From Lachnospiraceae bacterium (GTDB lineage Bacteria > Bacillota > Clostridia > Lachnospirales > Lachnospiraceae): a stretch of 22,433 nucleotides of DNA. The notes under the pieces are model-generated. The model made no database searches and had not been told where the DNA came from. It saw only the letters and a list, made by a program, of their open reading frames with translations. Positions 15,296 to 22,433 of the stretch are shown here, in pieces (position 1 is the stretch's first letter; the number at the start of each line of letters is the position of its first letter). The stretch is taken from NCBI GenBank assembly GCA_009774625.1, contig VSOB01000047.1, positions 1-22,433 of the forward strand, written 5' to 3'. The translations under genes were made by a program, and so were the position numbers.

Positions 15296-16330
15296 TCATG
15301 ATTTGGACAAAGACAAGATCTCTTCTATCACGTCTCCGTATTCTTCCCGATATTTCTCATACACCGGCTCTATGGCCGCCTTAAATTTCTCTTTTTCCTG
15401 TGGAGAAAGCCAAATCTCCTGTACCTGATTGTGCAGAGCCTTTTCTCTGGCCTGCTTCTCATGCTCACTCCAAAGTTCTCTCTCATACAGGGCCGACTCT
15501 CTGGCACAGTCCAGAATCATCTGTCTGTCCTGCTCCGAAAGCTGCTCCCAGGTATGCTCTGCACAGATCTGCATTTCCGGAATCCTGGCATGCTCATCCA
15601 CTGTGAAATACCTGGCCACTTCATAATGCTGCATAGCCTCAAAGGAGGACCAGTTATTCTCCGCACCGTCCGCATGCCTGCGTTCCAGCGCTTCATATAC
15701 CTGGTCATAGGGCATCTGTATGGGCACTGCCCCCAATGCGGCAATGACTTCCGACATCACCTCGGATTCCTGCACCCGGATGCGCAGCCCCCGCATATCC
15801 TGCAGCGTTCTCACCGGCCTGTTGGAACAATAGAAATTTCTGGCGCCCGCATCGTACCAGGACAGTCCGACCAGATCACACTCTCCGGCATATCCCAGAA
15901 AACGCTCCCCGATCTCACCGTCCAAAACCCGCCACATATGCCCCGAATCCTCATACAGATACGGGAGCTGGAGTACATTCATCTCCGGCACATATTCCGA
16001 AATCTGTGACAGGGAAACCCTGGCAAAATCAATGCCGCCGTACCGCATCTGTTTGATCACATCCCCTTCTGAGCCCAGCACCCCTTCTGCCTGTACCAGT
16101 ATCCTGATCCGTCCCTGAGATCTCTCTTCCACCAGCTCGGCAAATTTCAGCGCCCCCAGCGTAGTCGGATAATCCGCGGTCTGATTTTCCGCATAGGTAA
16201 ACACATATTCCGGCACGGATTCCTTCTGCCTTTCAAACAAGTATAAAGTCATACCTGCTGCCGCCATCACGATACAGCACAACAGGACTGCGATCGTTCT
16301 CTTTTTCTGTTTTTCCGATTGTCGTTCCAA
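15296..16330 (-). CDS. Membrane-tethered DctP-like solute-binding protein, probable sensor
   Basis: A 344-residue TRAP-type binding protein (DctP fold). It shows GVLGSEGDV, the conserved GLRIRVQESEV segment with the arginine that grips the substrate carboxylate in this family, and the ALGAVPIQMPYDQVYEAL and DGAENNW motifs. The N-terminus is basic (MERQSEKQKKR) followed by one hydrophobic helix (about 12-34) and has no lipobox, so it is probably an uncleaved membrane anchor; an AAA cleavage site cannot be excluded. The start codon is TTG (16328-16330) with AGGAT upstream. No permease genes adjoin it. It follows the response regulator by 27 bases, suggesting ligand capture for the histidine kinase rather than transport. 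Confidence 0.85.
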   Translation of the reverse strand: MERQSEKQKKRTIAVLLCCIVMAAAGMTLYLFERQKESVPEYVFTYAENQTADYPTTLGALKFAELVEERSQGRIRILVQAEGVLGSEGDVIKQMRYGGIDFARVSLSQISEYVPEMNVLQLPYLYEDSGHMWRVLDGEIGERFLGYAGECDLVGLSWYDAGARNFYCSNRPVRTLQDMRGLRIRVQESEVMSEVIAALGAVPIQMPYDQVYEALERRHADGAENNWSSFEAMQHYEVARYFTVDEHARIPEMQICAEHTWEQLSEQDRQMILDCARESALYERELWSEHEKQAREKALHNQVQEIWLSPQEKEKFKAAIEPVYEKYREEYGDVIEEILSLSKS

Positions 16331-16357
16331 TATCTCACATCCTGTATTCTGCCGCCT

Positions 16358-17143
16358 CTATGTGGAAAGCAGCCTGCTTCTGTATTCGCTGGGCGTAACA
16401 CCGGCGATTCTCTTAAACACTTTTGTGAAATAACTGGAATCCCGATACCCTACGCTACGGCTGATATCCTTTACATTGATGGTCACATCAGCCAACAGCT
16501 CTTTTGCTTTTTCAATCCGCAGCTCCGATAAATACATAATAAAATTTTTATCAAAATTCTGTTTGAAAAACCGGCAGAAATATACATCTGAATAATGCAG
16601 CGCAGCAGCCGCATCCTGCAGACAGATATCTTCCATATAATGTTCTTCAATATAGCTCCGTACACGGTCTGCCAACACCTGATTTTTCACCAATTCCTGT
16701 TTTTCATCCTCCTGGCTCTGTATTTCAGTCTTTAGATACTTTTCATATTCTCTGCCATACCTTGCAATGTGAACAGCCTCCTCCAAAACCGCGATCAGCT
16801 CTTCCCTGCTGCCCGGTTTCAGCAGATAGTCCAGCGCATGCACTTTAATGGCACGTTTGGCAAAATCAAATTCATCATACGCAGTGAGAAAAATAATGCT
16901 GCAATATTTGTTTTCACTCCGAATCGTCTCTGCCGCCTCCAGTCCGTCAATGCCCGGCATGGAAATATCCAGCAGCGCGATCTGGCACTTTCTCTTTCTG
17001 AATATTTCAATTGCCTCCCGCCCATTGACTGCCTGCCACAGCTCGATCTCATCTCCAAAATGATTCTGTATCGTTTTGCTGACTACCATTCGTTCAATGG
17101 GTTCGTCATCCGCAATCAAAATACGCCATCTTTCATTCTCCAA
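16358..17143 (-). CDS. AraC-type response regulator, YesN-like
   Basis: A 261-residue cytosolic regulator. The receiver domain (about 6-125) has acidic residues Asp12 and Asp13, phospho-acceptor Asp59 (LLDISMPG) and Lys in LLKPGS. The C-terminal AraC-type DNA-binding domain (about 155-257) has two helix-turn-helix units and the signature SVGYRDSSYFTKVFKRIAGVTPSEYR. I chose TTG at 17143: a GAGAGGAAAG site lies 5-14 bases upstream and the protein then begins directly with the receiver strand. ATG at 17161 is the alternative but has poor Shine-Dalgarno sequence. The gene overlaps the kinase gene by 11 bases, so the two are translationally coupled. Its target is probably the TRAP/uxu transcript. 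Confidence 0.93.
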   Translation of the reverse strand: MENERWRILIADDEPIERMVVSKTIQNHFGDEIELWQAVNGREAIEIFRKRKCQIALLDISMPGIDGLEAAETIRSENKYCSIIFLTAYDEFDFAKRAIKVHALDYLLKPGSREELIAVLEEAVHIARYGREYEKYLKTEIQSQEDEKQELVKNQVLADRVRSYIEEHYMEDICLQDAAAALHYSDVYFCRFFKQNFDKNFIMYLSELRIEKAKELLADVTINVKDISRSVGYRDSSYFTKVFKRIAGVTPSEYRSRLLST

Positions 17144-18629
17144 AATACTTTCCTCTCTCATCCGGAATACTGATGCTGACAATGGTTCCCACTCCTGATC
17201 TGCTGTGTATCCGCATTGACCCATTTTCATACATCATATAAAGCCTTTTGTGAATATTGAAAAGACCAATATTGGTCTGCCTGTCATCTTCCTGCATCCT
17301 CTGCCTCAGAGCCTGCAGTTTTTCTGTCTCCATCCCTACGCCGTCATCCGCCACTGCAATACAGATTCTGCCCCGCCGCTCCAGGACCCGGATGCGGATA
17401 CAGCCTCCCTCTTCTTTCGGAGTCAGTCCGTGTATAATGGCATTTTCCACCAGCGGCTGAAACGTAAATGTGGGAATCATTACCAGTTCCGCGTCTGTCC
17501 TGCAGTCAATCTGATATGTGATACGACTGCCGAAACGCATTTCCTGCAAAAACATGTAATCTCTGACCACCTTCAATTCACGGGCCAGAGGCACCTTTTC
17601 TTCCGGTGTTTTCAGATTATAACGAAACAAAAAGCTGAGTGCATGAATCATCCGCTCGGTGGTCTGTGCCCCTTCCAGATCTGCCATACCGCCGATTACA
17701 TTCAATGTGTTAAACAGAAAATGAGGATTGATCTGACTTTTCAGCAGCGCCAGCTCCATTGCATCCAGACGGCCCGCTATTTCCAGCTTTTCCAGTTCCT
17801 CTGCATGATACAGATCCAGTGCCCTGCGCCTTTCTTCCAGCGCCATGATATATTCACCTGTGGCATATTTCATCTTATTAAACGTGTGCACCAGCTCTCC
17901 CAGCTCGTCCTCATTTTTCATCGGTACATCTTCAATAAAATAATCATTTTCCGCTATTTTTCTGGAAGCCTCCGCCAGCTCCATCACCGGCGCCACAATA
18001 GAACTGTTCATCAGTCCCGACATCTTGCGGATACTGAAAAAAAAGAACACTTCCAATAAAATAATCATCACCGGCACAATTACGATTGTCTTTACCTTTT
18101 TCCCATAGACACTGACCCCGTCCTCCAGTGTATCCCGCATCAACTGTTTGGCATAGCTCTGCAGATAATCCTGCATATTATATACTTCATATAAAACAGC
18201 GATGTATTCGGTCGTCTTTTCTTCTGTCTGCAGGATCAGACTTCTTTTCTCACAATAGACCTGATACATATTCCGTATCGACCATGTTCTGACATACCGT
18301 TTCTCTCCGATTTTTTCATAAGTAAAGGGAAGCTGTTCTTCCACTTTGCGAGTGGCGTCCATAGCGCGTTCCAACTCACTGTATATGCTTTCATCTCCTG
18401 TTTTTATATAAGTTTCAAACAAAGCGGTTTCAATTTCCATACATTGCACAAAATCACTGACAAGAGAATTGTTCTTCAAAATCACAGAAAAATCCAGCAG
18501 AGATGATTTGATCGCCCAGACAGCCAGAAAAATAGACAGCAATATAATAACGACCACCACATTGGTAAACAGTCCTATTTTCTGTTTGATTTTCAAGGAA
18601 CGCCATACTATGCCCAGCCGCTGCTTCAT
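17133..18629 (-). CDS. Sensor histidine kinase, YesM/LytS type
   Basis: A 498-residue membrane kinase. Transmembrane helices at about 17-40 and 180-200 enclose an extracellular domain of about 140 mostly helical residues with no recognisable ligand pocket. A HAMP linker (about 200-255) and coiled segment lead to the HisKA_7TM-independent His_kinase domain of the YesM class: phospho-acceptor His303 in SQINPHFLFNTLN, N-box PLVENAIIHGL, DDGVGM and a GLFNI glycine motif before the C-terminal strand. Helical extracellular domains like this often read a partner protein, which fits the DctP-like gene encoded two genes downstream. ATG at 18627-18629 follows an AGGATGG site. It is separated from the upstream gene by 112 bases with a hairpin. 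Confidence 0.94.
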   Translation of the reverse strand: MKQRLGIVWRSLKIKQKIGLFTNVVVVIILLSIFLAVWAIKSSLLDFSVILKNNSLVSDFVQCMEIETALFETYIKTGDESIYSELERAMDATRKVEEQLPFTYEKIGEKRYVRTWSIRNMYQVYCEKRSLILQTEEKTTEYIAVLYEVYNMQDYLQSYAKQLMRDTLEDGVSVYGKKVKTIVIVPVMIILLEVFFFFSIRKMSGLMNSSIVAPVMELAEASRKIAENDYFIEDVPMKNEDELGELVHTFNKMKYATGEYIMALEERRRALDLYHAEELEKLEIAGRLDAMELALLKSQINPHFLFNTLNVIGGMADLEGAQTTERMIHALSFLFRYNLKTPEEKVPLARELKVVRDYMFLQEMRFGSRITYQIDCRTDAELVMIPTFTFQPLVENAIIHGLTPKEEGGCIRIRVLERRGRICIAVADDGVGMETEKLQALRQRMQEDDRQTNIGLFNIHKRLYMMYENGSMRIHSRSGVGTIVSISIPDERGKYFGE

Positions 18630-18676
18630 CAGGTTTCCATCCTACTGTTTCCCAAATTTTCATTGTCATGAACAAC

Positions 18677-18701
18677 GGGCAGTCCGCATCGCGCACTGCC
18701 C
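18677..18701 (-). terminator. Weak hairpin between the YcxB-like gene and the kinase gene
   Basis: GGGCAGT (18677-18683) pairs with ACTGCCC (18695-18701) around an 11-base loop. On the minus strand it is followed by GTTGTTCATG, a poor U-run, so at most it is a partial terminator. It sits in the longest gap (112 bases) between the transporter genes and the regulatory genes. No convincing promoter was found between it and the kinase start. Confidence 0.4.
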
Positions 18702-18741
18702 ATATCTTTTGTCATATCACATCATTGCTGCCAGAAACAGC

Positions 18742-19221
18742 TCATCTCCCGGAAGTACTGATATGCGCCTTTACATATTGATAAAACTCTTCTTTTTCTT
18801 TGCCCAAAACCCGATTGGTCAGCATATATCCGTGGCTCCGATCGGTAAACACGATCACCATTCCGGCCTGTTTCACCACCTGCCTGACCCGATGCCATCG
18901 TATCAGTTCCCGTTTTCCGCTCAGCGATACATGGATGCCATCCTCTGCAAAGGATAATTCCGCCCCCTGCGGTATCAAAGATACCTGCACCTTCGCTTTC
19001 AGATACACACCCAACGGCTGAATCACTGGAATCAACAGACAGGCCAGAAACAAAACAGCCTGCACTACATCATTGGCCGTATCCCAGAACCGGACCGTAA
19101 GCCCGATCATAGCCGCCCCAAAAATCAGATTGCATACCCCTACAAGAGAATGGTAGGTACGATACATGGACAATTTCCAGAAATCGATCGGTCTTATGTT
19201 GCTTTCATAGCTATAATTCAT
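18742..19221 (-). CDS. YcxB-like membrane protein
   Basis: A 159-residue protein. Two hydrophobic segments near residues 25-46 and 53-73 form a membrane hairpin, followed by a soluble C-terminal domain with a strand-rich pattern: LIPQGAELSFAEDGIHVSLSGKRELIRWHRVRQVVKQAGMVIVF. This order, including the I-x-W-x-x-V segment, is characteristic of YcxB-like proteins (found in many Firmicutes, function unknown to me). It lies 27 bases after dctM and is likely in the TRAP transcript. The start ATG (19219-19221) has AAGGGG upstream. A link to transport or to the kinase is only suggested by position. Confidence 0.75.
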   Translation of the reverse strand: MNYSYESNIRPIDFWKLSMYRTYHSLVGVCNLIFGAAMIGLTVRFWDTANDVVQAVLFLACLLIPVIQPLGVYLKAKVQVSLIPQGAELSFAEDGIHVSLSGKRELIRWHRVRQVVKQAGMVIVFTDRSHGYMLTNRVLGKEKEEFYQYVKAHISTSGR

Positions 19222-19248
19222 ATCAAACCCCTTCCGATGCCTTTTATT

Positions 19249-20544
19249 TTATGCCGGAAACAGATTTGGAAGGAACATACTGATCTCAGGTATAAAAGTC
19301 AGCAGCAACAGTACAACGATCATGCACAGATAAAAAGGCAATGTGGCCTTTACCACCCTTTCCATCTTCACCTTTCCTACTGCGGAACCGATGAAAAGCA
19401 CAGCTCCTACCGGAGGCGTCAGCAGTCCGATACCGCAGTTCAGTACGATCATGATACCAAACTGAATCGGGTCGATCCCAATAGAAGTGGCAATGGGAAG
19501 CAGAATCGGCGTGGCAATCAATATAATCGGCGCCATATCCATAATGCATCCAAGAACCAGCAAAATCAGATTCAGTAACAACGCAATCAATATCGGGTTA
19601 TTGGTCAGTCCGATGATTGCATTGGCTGCCAGACTGGGTACATGCAGCATAGTCAGACAATATCCGAAAATACTGGAGGTGGAAATCAGTATCAATACGA
19701 TAGACAGTGTATCAATACAGCTTTCCAATAACTTCCATACACCCTTCCAGGTCACGCCTTTGTAAATATATACGCTGACAATCAGACTGTAAATAACAGC
19801 AATCGCCGCAGACTCTGTTGCGGTGAAAAGTCCGGCAACCACACCTACTACCACAATAACAACTGCTGCCAGCGCCCAGAAGGAAACCAGAAACTGTTTT
19901 CCCAGATTTTTTAAACTGAATTTCTCCCCTTTGGGATAATTCTTGCGCTTTGAAATAATGTAAGAACCTACCATAAGGGAAATGGCAAGCAGCGCACCGG
20001 GTATATAACCGGCCAGAAACAGGCTTCCAACAGAAAGTCCCCCTGCAGACATGGCATAGATTACCATATTATGACTGGGCGGCACCAAAAGTCCTTCACA
20101 GGAAGAAGTAATGGTAACTGCGGTGGAAAAATCATCATCGTAGCCCTGATCCACCATCATAGGAATCAAAATACTGCCCAAAGACGCCGTATCAGCAGAA
20201 GCAGAACCGGAAATACCGCCAAAGAAATAGGAAGCAACGATATTTACCATAGCCATACCGCCGGTCATCCATCCCACACAGGCATTGGCCAGCGCAATCA
20301 GTTTTTCTGAAATACCGCCACTGCCCATCAGACAGCCCATCGTGATAAAAAACGGCACTGCCATCAAATTGAAGGAACTGATTCCTTTCACCATCTGCTG
20401 ACAAATCGTAGTAAGCGGCAGTCCCTGATATAACAGACAAAGGAGGGAGGAAAGGGCAACTGCATAAGCAACAGGAAACCGTAAAAAAACCATAACCAAA
20501 AAACTGATCAGCAAAACAAGAATTGCTGTTGTCTGTACACTCAT
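19249..20544 (-). CDS. dctM: TRAP transporter large permease DctM
   Basis: The 431-residue large membrane subunit of a tripartite ATP-independent periplasmic-type transporter, forming the ion-coupled translocation channel. It is highly hydrophobic with about 12 helices and carries typical DctM segments: NLMAVPFFITMGCLMGSGG, FFGGISGSASADTASLGSI, PPSHNMVIYA, FTATESAAIAVIYS, CIMDMAPIILIATPILLP and GIGLLTPPVG. The start overlaps the dctQ stop by 4 bases (ATGA), the usual coupling of the two permease genes. Clustering with uxu/uxa genes points to hexuronate uptake, probably sodium-driven as in other TRAP systems. Confidence 0.96.
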   Translation of the reverse strand: MSVQTTAILVLLISFLVMVFLRFPVAYAVALSSLLCLLYQGLPLTTICQQMVKGISSFNLMAVPFFITMGCLMGSGGISEKLIALANACVGWMTGGMAMVNIVASYFFGGISGSASADTASLGSILIPMMVDQGYDDDFSTAVTITSSCEGLLVPPSHNMVIYAMSAGGLSVGSLFLAGYIPGALLAISLMVGSYIISKRKNYPKGEKFSLKNLGKQFLVSFWALAAVVIVVVGVVAGLFTATESAAIAVIYSLIVSVYIYKGVTWKGVWKLLESCIDTLSIVLILISTSSIFGYCLTMLHVPSLAANAIIGLTNNPILIALLLNLILLVLGCIMDMAPIILIATPILLPIATSIGIDPIQFGIMIVLNCGIGLLTPPVGAVLFIGSAVGKVKMERVVKATLPFYLCMIVVLLLLTFIPEISMFLPNLFPA

Positions 20545-21083
20545 GCTTCCCCCTCCTTTACGGAAATTTTCTCTTTCACAAAGATCTTCTTAAGATGATT
20601 ATAAATTGTTTCCAATTCAAAAATCAGCATAGCAACACCCGCTACCGGTATCGGAAAATACATCCAGAATCTGGATACTTTCGGCATGCTGACATAGGTT
20701 CCTTTCGCACCCAGCCCGGCTGCATACTTCCATCCTACAACGATCATAACAATCGACAATCCAAGCACACAGAGATCCGCCAGAATATCCAGCACCAGCA
20801 ACAGTCCCTTGGGCAGATAACGGTCAAATGCTGTCATGCGGATATGAGCCCCCCGGCGTATCGCAAGCGCAGCAGCCAGTACTGCCATATAAGACATACA
20901 GGTCAGAACCACCTCTTCACTCCATGCAGGATCTGGAATAAAAGGAATATATCTTCCGATTACACTCATTGTGGTAATCAGAATATCCACAATCAGTAAT
21001 AACTTACATAAAAACAAGACAATTTTATATGTAATATCAAAAGCCGGCTTTATTTTATCTACTTTTTCAAAAAAACCTGACAT
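20541..21083 (-). CDS. dctQ: TRAP transporter small permease DctQ
   Basis: The 180-residue small membrane subunit with four hydrophobic helices (about 20-42, 50-72, 88-112, 128-150). It has the family pattern RYIPFIPDPAWSEEVVLTCMSYMAVLAAALAIRRGAHIRM between helices 1 and 3. It partners DctM in the membrane. The frame continues upstream to a TTG at 21098, but a GAGGAG ribosome binding site (21091-21096) lies inside that extension, so ATG at 21083 is the better start. It is 146 bases from the dctP stop, a gap holding a strong hairpin. Confidence 0.94.
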   Translation of the reverse strand: MSGFFEKVDKIKPAFDITYKIVLFLCKLLLIVDILITTMSVIGRYIPFIPDPAWSEEVVLTCMSYMAVLAAALAIRRGAHIRMTAFDRYLPKGLLLVLDILADLCVLGLSIVMIVVGWKYAAGLGAKGTYVSMPKVSRFWMYFPIPVAGVAMLIFELETIYNHLKKIFVKEKISVKEGEA

Positions 21084-21176
21084 GAAATACCTCCTCAAAG
21101 TAATGTTTTTACTGGCCGAAAAAGTCCGAAAGCCTCTCCCGGATAGTTGGAAATCCAGAAAAACTTCCTATAGAAT

Positions 21177-21209
21177 AAAACAGCGCACTGGCACCCACGC
21201 CAGTGCGCT
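21177..21209 (-). terminator. Hairpin between dctP and dctQ, likely partial terminator
   Basis: The arms AGCGCACTGGC (21182-21192) and GCCAGTGCGCT (21199-21209) are exact 11-base complements with a 6-base loop. On the minus strand the stem is followed by GTTTTATTC. This is a good intrinsic-terminator shape inside an operon, and could let the binding protein be made in excess over the permeases. Confidence 0.7.
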
Positions 21210-21229
21210 CTTACAAACAATCATGCTGA

Positions 21230-22333
21230 TTATTTTGCCAAATCAAGAATCTGCTGATACAGCTCTTCCTGACCTTTGATATTTTCGTCAATAACGCCCT
21301 TTACAGCCTCCTGCCACGGTGTAATATCCGTTACTTCCACCACATTCACTCCGTCAGCCTTCAACTGCTCCAGTACTTCATTTTCTGCATCTTCAGAAAT
21401 CTGTCTGTTGAAATCAGATGCATACTTTCCTGCTTCCACCAGAATATTCTGCTGCTCTTCTGTCAGAGAATCCCATGCGCTGTCTGTAATAATCACCTGA
21501 ATAGCGCCCAGTGTATGTCCGTCCAGAATCAGATTCGGAGCCACTTCCGGGAACGCATTGGATTTATAGTTGGCGATGGGCTGTTCTGCACCGTCTACCA
21601 CGCCGGTCTGCAGTGCGGAGTACAGTTCACCAAAGGAAACCACTGTGGGAGATGCACCCAGCGACTCCACCAGTCCGTTCATAACCGGGTCATTGGAAAC
21701 ACGCAGTTTCATACCGGACAGATCTTCCATACCGGATATGGTCTTTGTGGTAAAGAAATGACGGAATCCTTCCTCGCCATAGAACAATCCTCTTACGCCG
21801 CTGCCATTGTCATGCGGCTCCATCAGGAACTCACCTGCCAGATCGGAGTTGGCAAATGCCCAGAAATGCTCACGATTTACAAACGTATACGGCAGAGAAA
21901 GCAACATGGACTTTTCACCGCCATAGCTGGTCAGTGCAAATGCGGAAATACGGGAAATATCAATGGTCCCGCCTCCGCCCAGCATCGTGTCCAGCACATC
22001 GTTCTCGGAACCAAGCACACCGCTGGCCTGTATGTCAATTTTCATCGTACCGCCGGACAACTCGGCCACCTTATCTGCAAACGCCGTACCGGTCTGTCCC
22101 ACAATCGTATCCGGCGGATTTACCTCCGCATATACAAGCGTCACTTCCGGTTCTGCCGCCGGTACCGCTGCATCGTCTGATTCTGCAGGCGATTCCGTAC
22201 CATCAGCCGGCGCTTCTGCCGCCGCATTGTCTGCCGGTGCCTGGGGTGTCTCCGCAGGAGCCTGCAGGCCGCATGCTGTCAAAGCAACCACCATCACCGT
22301 ACCAAGCAATACGGATAATACTTTCTTTTTCAT
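21230..22333 (-). CDS. dctP: TRAP transporter solute-binding lipoprotein DctP
   Basis: The extracellular substrate-binding subunit. The 367-residue product has a lipoprotein signal peptide with lipobox LTAC (Cys21). An Ala/Pro/Glu-rich flexible linker (about 22-62) follows, then the DctP domain with ASGVLGSENDV, GMKLRVSNDPV (the substrate arginine), ESLGASPTVVSFGELYSALQ and GVVDGAEQP. The ligand is probably glucuronate, galacturonate or a related uronate, judging from the locus. The frame runs upstream to 22408, but ATG at 22333 has AAGGAGG just upstream and begins the signal peptide. It shares several motifs with the second DctP-like protein at 15296-16330, so the two are paralogues with different jobs. 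Confidence 0.95.
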   Translation of the reverse strand: MKKKVLSVLLGTVMVVALTACGLQAPAETPQAPADNAAAEAPADGTESPAESDDAAVPAAEPEVTLVYAEVNPPDTIVGQTGTAFADKVAELSGGTMKIDIQASGVLGSENDVLDTMLGGGGTIDISRISAFALTSYGGEKSMLLSLPYTFVNREHFWAFANSDLAGEFLMEPHDNGSGVRGLFYGEEGFRHFFTTKTISGMEDLSGMKLRVSNDPVMNGLVESLGASPTVVSFGELYSALQTGVVDGAEQPIANYKSNAFPEVAPNLILDGHTLGAIQVIITDSAWDSLTEEQQNILVEAGKYASDFNRQISEDAENEVLEQLKADGVNVVEVTDITPWQEAVKGVIDENIKGQEELYQQILDLAK

Positions 22334-22385
22334 AGTGAAATCCTCCTTATTGTAATGAGAAAATAAAAAATCCCTCTCTTTTACT

Positions 22386-22414
22386 ATTATATAAGAACAT
22401 TTATACAAAAAAAA
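22386..22414 (-). promoter_or_regulatory. Probable promoter of the TRAP-uxu-uxa operon
   Basis: On the minus strand a consensus TATAAT (22386-22391) lies about 50 bases upstream of the dctP start. At the correct 17-base distance there is only a T-run (22409-22414), a poor -35 box, so activator dependence is plausible. Confidence 0.5.
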
Positions 22415-22421
22415 TAGTATA
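22402..22421. promoter_or_regulatory. Dyad over the -35 region of the TRAP promoter
   Basis: TATAC (22402-22406) and GTATA (22417-22421) form a 5-base inverted repeat with a 10-base A-rich spacer, lying on and just upstream of the weak -35 region. It is a candidate site for the local AraC-type response regulator or the IclR protein. AT-rich content makes chance symmetry possible. Confidence 0.35.
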
Positions 22422-22433
22422 TTTTTAATATCC

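Noticed and set aside
17144..17230. Longer response-regulator N-terminus starting at 17230 or 17161
   Set aside because: The extra residues precede the first receiver strand, overlap the kinase coding sequence further, and have weaker Shine-Dalgarno sequence than the TTG at 17143.
22334..22408. N-terminal extension of dctP starting at 22408
   Set aside because: It would bury the lipoprotein signal peptide 25 residues inside the protein and runs through the promoter's -10 region and the ribosome binding site.
1..22433. CRISPR arrays, tRNA or rRNA genes, insertion sequences, attachment sites, phage or toxin-antitoxin genes
   Set aside because: No regularly spaced repeats, no transposase or integrase motifs, no tRNA-like cloverleaf and no matching coding signals were seen on either strand by reading.

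Overview
The window looks like a chromosomal segment from an anaerobic, gut-type Clostridia member, most likely Lachnospiraceae. This rests on moderate GC, strong AGGAGG-type ribosome binding sites, sigma-A promoters, YesM/YesN-style two-component regulators, and hexuronate genes paired with a TRAP transporter. The family-level assignment is inference; no rRNA or marker gene is present.

Layout. (a) 1-1930, plus strand: a small multi-pass membrane protein, then luxS and an MTA/SAH nucleosidase gene, which together recycle S-adenosylhomocysteine and yield the AI-2 precursor. The pair ends at a hairpin terminator. (b) 1994-4348: a cytosolic GH30 glycosidase (minus) diverges from an IclR-family regulator (plus) across a 148-base control region. 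A bidirectional terminator separates the regulator from kdgK. (c) 4365-6442, minus: a gluconate 5-dehydrogenase/KduD-type SDR and kdgK, behind a near-consensus sigma-A promoter whose downstream side carries alternating TTTC/GAAA half-sites, a good candidate IclR operator. (d) 6600-22414, minus: a compact run of 14 genes with mostly short gaps or overlaps. In transcription order these are TRAP binding protein, small permease and large permease (dctP, dctQ, dctM); a YcxB-like membrane protein; a histidine kinase and an AraC-type response regulator; a second, membrane-tethered DctP-like protein; an MFS transporter; a KdgF-like cupin; and uxuA, uxuB, uxaC, uxaB, uxaA.

The genes work together as a hexuronate-use locus. 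Uronates enter through the TRAP system and perhaps the MFS carrier. UxaC isomerises glucuronate and galacturonate. UxuB plus UxuA (via fructuronate and mannonate) and UxaB plus UxaA (via tagaturonate and altronate) converge on 2-keto-3-deoxygluconate, which KdgK phosphorylates to KDPG. The KdgF-like cupin and the SDR suggest a second entry from 4,5-unsaturated uronates, the products of polysaccharide lyases. KduI/DhuI and the KDPG aldolase are not in the window.

The most interesting part is the kinase, regulator and tethered DctP-like block. It resembles a binding-protein-assisted sensory system in which a TRAP-family protein has been recruited as a sensor rather than a transporter. Hairpins at 21182-21209 (between dctP and dctQ) and 18677-18701 (before the kinase) could divide the long transcript into segments of different abundance. 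No RNA genes, insertion sequences, CRISPR arrays or prophage genes were seen.
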